From Gemmatimonadaceae bacterium (GTDB lineage: Bacteria; Gemmatimonadota; Gemmatimonadetes; Gemmatimonadales; Gemmatimonadaceae), in assembly GCA_025451425.1 (NCBI GenBank), contig JANWKK010000215.1, forward strand, positions 1-14,856: 14,856 nt of DNA, in the 5' to 3' direction. Under the pieces are notes generated by a model that saw nothing but the letters and a program-made list of their open reading frames with translations, was not told where the DNA came from and did not search any database. The position numbers and the translations under genes were made by a program. Every line of letters begins with the position of its first letter. Position 1 is the stretch's first letter. Below, one piece after another: positions 1 to 6,549 of the stretch.

Positions 1-267
1 CACGAGCGCGCGTCGCTTGCATCCCTTGCGTCTCGCGCGCAACTGGCGCTCCGTGTGCCGTTAGGCATCGGTGCCGAACGAAAGCTGGCGGCCCTGGAGA
101 GCGCGCCTGGCCGAGATGTCGAATGGCTGCGTGCTATTGCCGCGCTTGCCGACGGCCGCCAGGTTCGGGCGGCAGCGACCGAGCCCCAAATACTGCTTGT
201 CGTGCTGCTCCGTCGTGGCCGTGACCAGACCGACGAACGACAACTCAGCGCAGCGGCGTCGCCGTGA
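1..267 (+). CDS. 3' end of an unrecognised protein (partial, enters from left edge)
   Basis: The first plus-strand frame is open from base 1 to a TGA at 265-267 and gives about 88 residues without a stop. The residues look protein-like: Leu/Ala/Glu/Arg-rich helices such as AERKLAALES and VEWLRAIAALADG. The other frames of this stretch give cysteine- and arginine-rich shadow sequence. The true start lies outside the window. I do not recognise the family; an alpha-helical C-terminal domain is all that can be said. Its 3' end overlaps the 3' end of the convergent secreted-protein gene by 23 bases. Leu-21 is the rare TTA codon and lies inside a copy of the CGTTAGGC octamer at 59-66. Confidence is moderate because there is no homology support. 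Confidence 0.45.
   Translation, partial: HERASLASLASRAQLALRVPLGIGAERKLAALESAPGRDVEWLRAIAALADGRQVRAAATEPQILLVVLLRRGRDQTDERQLSAAASP
59..66 (+). repeat. CGTTAGGC octamer, copy 1
   Basis: Exact copy inside the left partial gene, read Pro-Leu(TTA)-Gly. Confidence 0.8.
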
Positions 268-1114
268 GTCGAATGAGCACGACGCTCGTCTGAGGTCCGA
301 CGCCAACCATCAGGCGTCCGCCCACCAGCGCATCCGCGGTATACTGTCCAACGCGCTTGCCGTTCACGAGGAGCGCAATGTCCTGTCCTCGCACCTCAAC
401 CGCGACGTGGTTGATCGCACCAACGTCGGTCTGTACCGCGGCCACCTCGGAGAGCTTGACCAGCGAATTGCATTGGCGATCGCTGTTCCAGCACAGCTCC
501 ACGCCCCGGTCGGCAGAGACGCTCAACGAGTAGTACTTCCCCGAACGATCCTGTCGGCCGAATCCGAGTATGACCGCGCCGTGCTTCGTTGATCCCAGCT
601 GAGAGACCTCGAGATCGAGTTGCACGTCTGCCGGAAGATCGAGCGACGGGTACCGCACCAGGCACATGGCGTCGCTCGCTGTGTTCTCCATGCGCACACC
701 GTCGGCCTCGAATCGCGCTCGGCATCGCGGATTCGACCAAATGAATCCCTGCGACGTGTTCGACTGCGCGAATTCGTCGTCGATGATCGGCGGCAGCGGT
801 GGTTTTTCTGGCGGCTTCGCGGTCGTGCAGACGCTGCTCAGACCACCGACGAGCATCGTGTCGTTTCCGGCGACGGTGAGCTGGTGGCGGACGCTGTCGT
901 CCTCCATCGAAAAGTTGATGCAGTACGCTTTCGCGTCGCGCAGGATCTGTCGAGACGACACGCCGTGCTGGCGCAGATCCATCACTTCTGCCAGCGTGAG
1001 CGCCCTGGTGGCGGTCTGGGCGCGGAGCGGCGTGGCGGCGAGAAGGAGGGCCATCACGCCAAACGTCGCGCGATGCCACGCCACTCGTAGTGGTGACGTC
1101 AGGTATGCCGTCAT
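245..1114 (-). CDS. secreted protein with N-terminal helical module and C-terminal jelly-roll (LamG/concanavalin-like) domain
   Basis: This 289-residue protein is exported by a signal peptide: a hydrophobic stretch at about 18-30 ends in LRAQ. Residues about 38-66 form a short helical module (LTLAEVMDLRQHGVSS...), and a Cys-containing linker runs to about 100. A proline-rich spacer (PPEKPPLPP) leads to a beta-rich domain at about 112-288 that resembles concanavalin A-like/LamG or glycoside-associated jelly-rolls (FGRQDRSGKYYSLSV, LLVNGKRVG). Six cysteines follow the signal peptide (65, 96, 131, 151, 208, 215), which suggests disulfides. I chose the ATG at 1112-1114 because it overlaps the kinase stop as ATGA and has GAGGG 7 bases upstream; the GTG at 1118-1120 lies only one or two bases from that site. 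Translational coupling to the kinase suggests a joint role, perhaps ligand or carbohydrate sensing in the periplasm. No catalytic residues are identifiable. Confidence 0.8.
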   Translation of the reverse strand: MTAYLTSPLRVAWHRATFGVMALLLAATPLRAQTATRALTLAEVMDLRQHGVSSRQILRDAKAYCINFSMEDDSVRHQLTVAGNDTMLVGGLSSVCTTAKPPEKPPLPPIIDDEFAQSNTSQGFIWSNPRCRARFEADGVRMENTASDAMCLVRYPSLDLPADVQLDLEVSQLGSTKHGAVILGFGRQDRSGKYYSLSVSADRGVELCWNSDRQCNSLVKLSEVAAVQTDVGAINHVAVEVRGQDIALLVNGKRVGQYTADALVGGRLMVGVGPQTSVVLIRLTATPLR

Positions 1115-3156
1115 TGGCACGCCCTCGCTTCCTCGCCGCGACGCTTTCGCATGTCGTTCTCCGCTGAGCAGGCCTGCTGCGCACGCGAGTCCGCTTGCTC
1201 GATGTCACGCCGCAAGTTCTTGATTGATTGCGAATCGGGATACCGCGCGGCGACGCTGTCCAACTGTGCGATCGCTCCCCGGAAGCTGCGTCGCGCCACC
1301 ACGTAGTCTCCTTGCTCCGCTTGATCCTGTCCATTCGTTAGCCGCGTACGTGAATCGACGAGGAGCTCGAGCGGAACAATCTTCAGGTCCGTCGCACTAC
1401 CCGAGATCGCCGCGATCTTCAGGTTGGGTAGACGGCCCGCAGGCAATACGGCCGGCAGCGGGTCGGGCGATCGCGTCGGAGCTGGCGCTGCGCTCCGCTC
1501 GGACGTGCTCGATCGCTTCGCGACCGTCGCCGGTGGATCAACCGCAGGATCAGCGACCGCCGACGAGTGCGACACACTCTGAAGGACTGCGCCTCCGTCA
1601 ACTGACTCGTGCGAAGGTGCTCCCGCGCTCACTGCTGGCGTGCCGCCAGTGCGAGCCTGCGAAGTCGAGGATGTACTGAGCGGTGGCCTCATCCCACTCG
1701 CCCGACCACTCCGTGCGAGAAGAATCATCGAGCTGCCGATTGCGAGCACAAGCAACGCGGCCGCCGCAAGGCTATAGCGTTTCCGCCGACTTGGTGCTCC
1801 AAGCGCCTCGTTGAACTCGTCGGTCTCGGCTGCCGTCTGCGGTCTGAACTGGAACCGCGGCACCGGGGCCGGCACGGGAGGAGCAGCTTCGGCGATGGGT
1901 ACAACCGGCGCGTAGGTTGGCGCTTGAATGATCGGCGCTGGCGGCTCGTCAAGGAGAGCCGGCCGCCGCGGTAGTTCCGTTGGCGCTGGCGACATTGCTC
2001 TGGCCAGCGCCTCGAGCTGCTCCAGCTCGTTAGGCCGCTCGCCTGGCAGCGGATTGCCGCCGAAGCGCGATGCCGCGTTTTTCAGCCTGCGGAATAATTT
2101 CTTCGAGCCGCCCTCATCGGAGGGAACGACGATGCCACCCGCCGCAAATCGCAGCGGGACGCCCCCGTCGTCGTCGGGGCCATGCGCTGCGTCGAGCCTC
2201 GATGCCTCCGATGCCGCTGCGGGGGCGCCTGCGGACGGACTATACGCGGATCGCGCCGTCGTCGAGCGCCCATCGACGAGCGCACTGTCGAGTTGGCGGC
2301 GAAGCTCCGACACCGCATGCGGCCGCTGTTGCGGCAGGAGCGCCATGCCGCGCATGACGAGGCCCGCGACTCCTGGAGCGAGACTCTGTACCGACATGAG
2401 CGGGGACGCCACCGCTTGACCGGCTGCGCGCTCGAGCGCCGAGGGCGGCATCGTCCCCGTGAGCAAGTAATAAAACAACGCCGACGTCGCGTAGACGTCG
2501 GTCCACGGGCCAATGTCCTTCGTACCGTACTGCTCGAACGCTGCGAATCCCGACGCGAGGTCGGTTGCGTGCACCGGGAGATGCCGGCGGGCGCTGAACT
2601 CGAGCAAAATGGCGGAGCCGGTCGGCGTGACATGCACCGTTCGCGGCGACAGATCGCGGTGAATGATGCTTTCGGCGTGGAGCAGCTCGAGCGCCGACAG
2701 CAACTGCTGAATGATTCGTCCAGCCTCCGCTGGCGGGACTTTCCCCTGTGCCGACTGTACAAATTCCGCGAGCGACTGCGTTTCGTAACGGTCCATGACG
2801 AGGTAGACCGTTTGATGCACATCGACGACCGCGCGCACCCGCACGACGTGCGGGTGTGTGATTTCGGCGAGAACCGCGCCTTCCAGCGCGAAGCGGTGCA
2901 AAGCCCGAAGGAAGTCACGCTCGCAATCGGGCGAGTGCGGGCGAACGGACACGCCGTCCGCCGCGCGCGAAACGAGATTCCGCGGGAAGAATTCCTTTAT
3001 GACAACGGCCTCGCCATTCTGCAGATCTTCCGCGTGGTAGCTGAATGCAAATGGGCTCGTTCCGCGAGCGGAACGAACCACGCGAAAGCGGTCAGCGAGC
3101 AGCACTCCAGCGCGAAGCGCCTGCGCGGGATTCGATTCCTGAGCGTCGACGGGCAC
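1111..3156 (-). CDS. membrane-spanning serine/threonine protein kinase-like protein (possible pseudokinase)
   Basis: This 681-residue protein has a cytoplasmic kinase fold at about 24-290, a Pro/Ala-rich juxtamembrane stretch at about 300-455, one TM helix at about 461-481 preceded by RRKR, and an exported tail of about 200 residues ending in a helical, TPR-like segment with two cysteines. Kinase landmarks are VVIKEFFPR (Lys-54), the alpha-C Glu-92, HRDLSPRTV at 166-174, FEQYG at the activation-segment end, WTDVYA (219-223 region) and PQQRPH. The EFFPR sequence is typical of a known bacterial STPK subfamily. Three positions are off: the Gly-rich loop is degenerate (SARGTSPFAF), the metal-binding Asn after HRD is Thr-173, and DFG reads EFS (186-188). 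Activity is therefore uncertain. The start is GTG at 3154-3156 with GGAG 5 bases upstream. Its stop overlaps the next gene as ATGA. It contains one CGTTAGGC octamer copy. Confidence 0.9.
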   Translation of the reverse strand: MPVDAQESNPAQALRAGVLLADRFRVVRSARGTSPFAFSYHAEDLQNGEAVVIKEFFPRNLVSRAADGVSVRPHSPDCERDFLRALHRFALEGAVLAEITHPHVVRVRAVVDVHQTVYLVMDRYETQSLAEFVQSAQGKVPPAEAGRIIQQLLSALELLHAESIIHRDLSPRTVHVTPTGSAILLEFSARRHLPVHATDLASGFAAFEQYGTKDIGPWTDVYATSALFYYLLTGTMPPSALERAAGQAVASPLMSVQSLAPGVAGLVMRGMALLPQQRPHAVSELRRQLDSALVDGRSTTARSAYSPSAGAPAAASEASRLDAAHGPDDDGGVPLRFAAGGIVVPSDEGGSKKLFRRLKNAASRFGGNPLPGERPNELEQLEALARAMSPAPTELPRRPALLDEPPAPIIQAPTYAPVVPIAEAAPPVPAPVPRFQFRPQTAAETDEFNEALGAPSRRKRYSLAAAALLVLAIGSSMILLARSGRASGMRPPLSTSSTSQARTGGTPAVSAGAPSHESVDGGAVLQSVSHSSAVADPAVDPPATVAKRSSTSERSAAPAPTRSPDPLPAVLPAGRLPNLKIAAISGSATDLKIVPLELLVDSRTRLTNGQDQAEQGDYVVARRSFRGAIAQLDSVAARYPDSQSIKNLRRDIEQADSRAQQACSAENDMRKRRGEEARACQ
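2028..2035 (+). repeat. CGTTAGGC octamer, copy 2
   Basis: Exact copy inside the Ser/Thr kinase-like gene, in its juxtamembrane region. The coding strand carries GCCTAACG, read Arg-Pro-Asn-Glu. Confidence 0.8.
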
Positions 3157-3411
3157 ACCAACTCCGGTGGCGAGTTAACGGAGGTGATTGCTCAACGCAT
3201 GCCCATCTAACGAGTCTTGAGACCCTTGTTGACCACAATGGCCAATTCACGCTGTTACAATGACCTAACTCGCCTGTGCTGCGTAATTCGCAAATGCGGC
3301 GCGCGGTCTCGGAGGACGTAATGAGTCTCCCAAGCAGCACTATCACACCACACGATGTTGCGTCGCCGCAACAACTCGTAAACATCCTTCGCTGCGTCAA
3401 AAGAGACGAAG
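3157..3411. other. 255-bp gap between histidine kinase and Ser/Thr kinase genes
   Basis: The gap is relatively A/T-rich for this window. The only identifiable site is the GGAG ribosome-binding sequence for the Ser/Thr kinase at 3162-3165. Short open frames here (for example minus strand 3255-3443) give protein-unlike sequence and have no good ribosome site. I expect the promoter of the kinase operon to lie here, but no convincing -35/-10 pair is visible. A weak imperfect hairpin (CTTCG...CGAAG on the minus strand, around 3388-3412) just after the histidine kinase stop could be a poor terminator. Confidence 0.4.
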
Positions 3412-5328
3412 CTAGACCGAACCGAGCGCGGGAGCCTCACCACTTTGCATCATGCTGCGGCTTTCGTCGGCGGGCCCGCTAGGCAGCGTCAAGACAAACC
3501 TCGCACCCTTGTTCGATGTGCTCTCGAGCGCCAACTCGCCCCTCATCCCGCGCGCGAGATCGCGACTGATCGCCAAGCCGAGACCAAGACCCTCCTGCGG
3601 CTGGGTGAGAGATCGGTCGAGCTGGACGAATGGCTCGAACACCTGCTCCTGTCGAGGCTCGGGTATTCCTGGTCCAGTGTCCTGAACCGAAACCGCGACG
3701 CGCGCGTCTCCAGCCGCCGTTGCCGCGAGTGTGATACGACCGCCAGGCGGGGTGAAGCGAATCGCATTCGAGAGCAGGTTCAGGACGACCTGCCGGAGCT
3801 TTTCACGATCGGCGATGACTGTGAGATCAGGCTCCGATGGTACGTACTCCAAATTGAGCGACTTCAAAGCTGCCTGCGGCGAAACGAGTGCATCGAGATC
3901 GGCGAGAAATGGATCGATGCGGATCGGGACGAGTGCATACGTCAACTGGCCGCGCTCGATGCGATTGAGATCGAGCACGCCGCTGATGAGGCCAAGCAAG
4001 TGCTGGCCGCTCGTGCGAATTCGGGCCAGATCCCGACGCTGTGCATCCGTGAGCGGCCCGCGAAGTCCCATCTCGAGAAGCTCGGTATAGCCGGCGATCG
4101 CATTGAGCGGTGTGCGCAGCTCGTGACTCATCGTCGCGAGAAAGTCCGACTTCGCGCGATTCGCCGCGAGTGCGTCTCGCGATTTCTGCTCGAGCGCGCG
4201 CTGCGCGACGGCGACCTCGTTCACCATGTGATTGAAGCTTTCGGCGAGTCGCGCGATCTCGGCCTGACCAGATGGCGGCACTCGCGTGTCGTACTGGCCA
4301 CGCGCGATCGCCTCCGCGCCATCGGCGATCGCGACGATCGGCCGAGCGATGCGCTGGCCGATGAGCAGCGCCGCACCCATTCCGGCGATGAGCAGCGCGA
4401 GGCCGACGAGGAGCAGCTGACGAAGCGTCGCTCGCGGGGGCGCGAGGACGTCTCGAGCGCGCAGTTCCATCGCGACCATGAGCGGCGTTCCGGCAATCGG
4501 CGCCTCCGCGATGAGCAGCTCTTCGCCAGAGCCTCGCGTCGCCTTTCCCGAGTCGTTCGGCACACGTCGCGGCGGCGACGCCGGCGAACCCGTCACGGTC
4601 GTCCAGACGTTGCCGTCGGAGTTGTGGTAGTACGTGCTGATCCCCTCGCCGGCCAGCGCGCGAATGCTCCGATCTGCTTGCGGGTTCGCGGCGAGCCGTC
4701 GCTGTTGCGCGAAATAGCCAATCGGTTTCGCGTGTTCCAGGATCGGCTGGACGAGCCAAAAGTAGACCCGGCCGCCGGATGCATACAAATGGCCGAATTG
4801 CAGGGAATCCGTGTTCCGCAGTTCATCCATGCCGTCGCGCGGGAGCCTCGGCCCGCCGAGCGTTCGGCCACCAGTCGGAGACTCGAGGACTTCCGGCTCG
4901 GCGTTCCCGATGTACGCTACCCGACGTCCACTCGCGCTCCAAAGCTCGATTGGCGTCCCCGAGTCCGTCGGATTCGAGAGCTCAGCCAGCGCCTTCCGCA
5001 CCGCTTCGACGGTGCTGTCAGCGCCCGGCGAAGCGGTCAGTGATGCGCGTGACGTCGCATTCGCGGCGGTTAGCGCTCGCCGAACCGCTGGATCCGCCGC
5101 CGCGGTGGCAAATCGCGTTCGAGTCTGGCGAAGACCAGTTTCCCCGAGACTGGCGAGCTGCCGCGTTGCGCGAGTCAGCGCCGTCGCTGCACCCGACAAC
5201 GCGGAGCGAGTGAGGGCTTCGTACGCCACCGCGAGCACGATCAAAAGCGAAGACGCGACGACGGCTCCCGTCAGCAGCGACAACTGCCGCGCCAGAGACA
5301 TCCGATATCGGCGAACTTTGTCCATCAC
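3412..5328 (-). CDS. membrane sensor histidine kinase (HAMP, HisKA, HATPase_c)
   Basis: This 638-residue sensor kinase autophosphorylates a histidine in response to a periplasmic or membrane signal. The order is TM1 at about 17-37, a periplasmic sensor region at about 40-300 (Cache/PAS-like fold possible from YFWLVQPI...GYFAQQR, not certain), TM2 at about 303-324, HAMP at about 325-378, a coiled linker, the H-box SHELRTPLN with phospho-acceptor His-402, the N-box NLLSNAIRF (517-525), the G1 box DTGPGIP (550-556), the F-box FEPFVQ and the G2 box GLGLGLAIS (580-588). All catalytic motifs are intact. No response regulator is adjacent, so it is an orphan here. The start is GTG at 5326-5328 or the next codon ATG at 5323-5325, with only a weak GAAAG upstream. 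It is divergent from mscL across 207 bp that holds two perfect inverted repeats. Confidence 0.93.
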   Translation of the reverse strand: MMDKVRRYRMSLARQLSLLTGAVVASSLLIVLAVAYEALTRSALSGAATALTRATRQLASLGETGLRQTRTRFATAAADPAVRRALTAANATSRASLTASPGADSTVEAVRKALAELSNPTDSGTPIELWSASGRRVAYIGNAEPEVLESPTGGRTLGGPRLPRDGMDELRNTDSLQFGHLYASGGRVYFWLVQPILEHAKPIGYFAQQRRLAANPQADRSIRALAGEGISTYYHNSDGNVWTTVTGSPASPPRRVPNDSGKATRGSGEELLIAEAPIAGTPLMVAMELRARDVLAPPRATLRQLLLVGLALLIAGMGAALLIGQRIARPIVAIADGAEAIARGQYDTRVPPSGQAEIARLAESFNHMVNEVAVAQRALEQKSRDALAANRAKSDFLATMSHELRTPLNAIAGYTELLEMGLRGPLTDAQRRDLARIRTSGQHLLGLISGVLDLNRIERGQLTYALVPIRIDPFLADLDALVSPQAALKSLNLEYVPSEPDLTVIADREKLRQVVLNLLSNAIRFTPPGGRITLAATAAGDARVAVSVQDTGPGIPEPRQEQVFEPFVQLDRSLTQPQEGLGLGLAISRDLARGMRGELALESTSNKGARFVLTLPSGPADESRSMMQSGEAPALGSV

Positions 5329-5339
5329 GTCGCTTTCGG

Positions 5340-5350
5340 ATACCCGGTAT
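5340..5350. promoter_or_regulatory. inverted repeat ATACC-C-GGTAT just upstream of the histidine kinase
   Basis: This is a perfect 5+1+5 palindrome 11 bases before the GTG start of the histidine kinase gene. It could be an operator or part of a promoter (TAATAC lies on the minus strand beside it). A match this short can arise by chance. Confidence 0.3.
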
Positions 5351-5430
5351 TAGGTGCCGTCATCAGCCCCAGTCACGGACATGTCCCAAGGCAACGTCGC
5401 CTCGGTCCACGAGATACGCAAGCGCCGGGC

Positions 5431-5447
5431 GCGGCGTGAGACGCCGC
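5431..5447. promoter_or_regulatory. inverted repeat GCGGCGT-gag-ACGCCGC in the divergent hk/mscL region
   Basis: The arms are perfect 7-base inverted repeats separated by 3 bases, about 90 bases upstream of mscL and about 100 upstream of the histidine kinase. No T-tract follows on either strand, so a terminator is unlikely. A dimeric regulator site or a leader hairpin is possible. A TAGTAT sequence at 5455-5460 could serve as a -10 for mscL, but no good -35 is visible. Confidence 0.35.
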
Positions 5448-5535
5448 AGCGTGCTAGTATCATGGCGCCTAAGGTAGGATTCTGGCAGCACACCCATGCC
5501 CCCGAGCAGCCGGAGTTGCGCCGGCGGAGCGAACC

Positions 5536-5982
5536 ATGTGGAAGGAATTCAAGGCATTTCTCCTCAAGCAGAACATGCTCGCCCTCGCGATCGCCGTCGT
5601 AATTGGCGCCGCGACGAATGACGTTGTGCAGGGTTTGGTGAACGATTTCATCATGCCGGTGATCAACGCGGTGTCGCCGTCGAAGGCCTGGGTGGACTTG
5701 CGCTTTCCGCAGAGCGGTCCCGTCCAGTTCACGTACGGTCACTTCCTCAGTGTCCTGATGAAATTCGCCATTGTCGGCTTCATCTGTTGGCGCATAACGA
5801 TCGCCCTCATTCGGCCGCCGAAAGCGGACGAGAAACCGGCCACACGCGAGTGTCCGTTCTGCCGTCAGACGATCGACGCGCGTGCGACGCGGTGCGCGCA
5901 TTGTACGAGCCAGCTCGCGGCGACCGCGCCTGATCGGGTGGGGGCCGTGTCAGACTCCATGACGCCGCTGTCAACTCGTTAG
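5536..5982 (+). CDS. mscL: large-conductance mechanosensitive channel (MscL family) with C-terminal zinc ribbon
   Basis: This 148-residue inner-membrane channel would relieve osmotic downshock. Residues 1-95 match MscL: the amphipathic N-helix WKEFKAFLLKQN, TM1/pore helix ALAIAVVIGAATNDVVQGLVNDFIM, a periplasmic loop, and TM2 at about 70-91 (LSVLMKFAIVGFICW). The usual Asp-Leu-Ala of TM1 (VVDLAVG in E. coli) is ALA here. After TM2 the typical cytoplasmic helical bundle is replaced by a zinc-ribbon-like knuckle CPFC...CAHC with Cys 106, 109, 120 and 123. The length is close to the usual 130-150. The ATG has GGAG 6 bases upstream (5526-5529). The stop TAG at 5980-5982 is embedded in a CGTTAGGC octamer. 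The gene converges on the TPR-like gene with 34 bases between stops. Confidence 0.92.
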   Translation: MWKEFKAFLLKQNMLALAIAVVIGAATNDVVQGLVNDFIMPVINAVSPSKAWVDLRFPQSGPVQFTYGHFLSVLMKFAIVGFICWRITIALIRPPKADEKPATRECPFCRQTIDARATRCAHCTSQLAATAPDRVGAVSDSMTPLSTR

Positions 5983-5984
5983 GC
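5977..5984 (+). repeat. CGTTAGGC octamer, copy 3
   Basis: Exact copy across the mscL stop: CGT is the last codon and TAG is the terminator. Confidence 0.8.
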
Positions 5985-6003
5985 TCTCGCCCGCGCGGCA
6001 CGC

Positions 6004-6035
6004 GCCGGCGCTGTCGTTATTCCTCCAGCGCCGGC
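6004..6035. terminator. hairpin between convergent mscL and TPR-like genes
   Basis: GCCGGCGCTG at 6004-6013 pairs perfectly with CAGCGCCGGC at 6026-6035 around a 12-base loop that contains the TPR-gene stop codon. There is no T-tract on either side, so it is not a classical intrinsic terminator. Its position at a convergent junction suggests a transcription-end or mRNA-end structure serving one or both genes. Confidence 0.45.
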
Positions 6036-6517
6036 TCGTACTCGCTCGGCGCCGACCGATCACTCCGTTCATGACGCCCGAGCAGTCGCACGCAGGTGTT
6101 CCACCGCAGAATCGATTCGTCGTTTCCCTGCGGTCGCAGTGCTTCCGCGCGCTCGTACCACGCCATCGCTTCATGAAACCACTCCGCGGCGACGTCCGCC
6201 GCGCCTAACGCGGAACGATGCAGCTGCGCCTTCGCGCGCCGCTCGCAGATGATCCCGGCGTAGTACGCGCGCTTGTAATCGTCTTTGAGCCGGGGCAGCA
6301 CTTCACGCGCGCGATGCACGCCGTCCGATTGCTCTTCCACGAATTGATCGGTGATCGACAGGAGCAACGTCACGAGCGCGGCCTGATTCTCCGGATCGAC
6401 CTCGAGAATGTCGAGACAGATGCTTTCGGCCGCCGAGGAGTCGTTGAGCAATCGATACCGCTCCGCCTTCTGCAGCGCGGCCGGAACACCCTCGCGTGTG
6501 ATCGGCTTCAGTTCCAT
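6017..6517 (-). CDS. TPR-like protein, last gene of the sdh operon
   Basis: This 166-residue soluble alpha-helical protein has no signal peptide. Residues about 12-48 (ALQKAERYRLLNDSSAAESICLD, then ILEVDPENQAALV) form a recognisable TPR. A second helix pair at about 105-130 (AAEWFHEAMAWYERAEALRP) forms another, and an acidic tail follows. The frame stays open further upstream through sdhB, but the ATG at 6515-6517 is clearly the start: it has a perfect GGAGG 6 bases before it, and the upstream translation is a shadow of sdhB. It begins 32 bases after the sdhB stop and should be co-transcribed with it. Its role is unknown; a chaperone or assembly scaffold for the dehydrogenase is a guess from position alone. 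One CGTTAGGC octamer lies inside, read as Ala-Leu(TTA)-Gly. Confidence 0.82.
   Translation of the reverse strand: MELKPITREGVPAALQKAERYRLLNDSSAAESICLDILEVDPENQAALVTLLLSITDQFVEEQSDGVHRAREVLPRLKDDYKRAYYAGIICERRAKAQLHRSALGAADVAAEWFHEAMAWYERAEALRPQGNDESILRWNTCVRLLGRHERSDRSAPSEYEPALEE
6203..6210 (-). repeat. CGTTAGGC octamer, copy 4
   Basis: Exact copy inside the TPR-like gene in the sense direction, read Ala-Leu(TTA)-Gly. Confidence 0.8.
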
Positions 6518-6523
6518 CGTCCG

Positions 6524-6528
6524 CCTCC
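6524..6528 (-). promoter_or_regulatory. GGAGG ribosome-binding site deciding the TPR gene start
   Basis: This is a full Shine-Dalgarno core 6 bases from the ATG at 6515-6517. It fixes the start of a frame that otherwise stays open to about 6874 across sdhB. Confidence 0.85.
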
Positions 6529-6549
6529 ACCGGGACTCCGCCAGTCGAA

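Noticed and set aside
396..1334. 312-codon open frame on the minus strand
   Set aside because: Out-of-frame reading across the kinase 3' end and the secreted-protein gene; extreme Arg content and no motif.
2182..3210. 342-codon open frame on the plus strand
   Set aside because: Antisense shadow of the Ser/Thr kinase-like gene; its composition is Arg/His-rich with no recognisable motif.
3181..3300. Promoter for the Ser/Thr kinase operon
   Set aside because: TTGTGG and TTGTAA sequences occur, but no -10 sits at an acceptable distance, so I did not list one.
3255..3443. 62-codon minus-strand frame in the kinase gap
   Set aside because: It overlaps the histidine kinase stop, lacks a ribosome site, and its sequence matches no family I know.
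3445..5043. 532-codon open frame on the plus strand
   Set aside because: It lies antisense to the histidine kinase, whose motifs are all intact. The translation is Arg-rich and protein-unlike, a typical GC-rich shadow frame.
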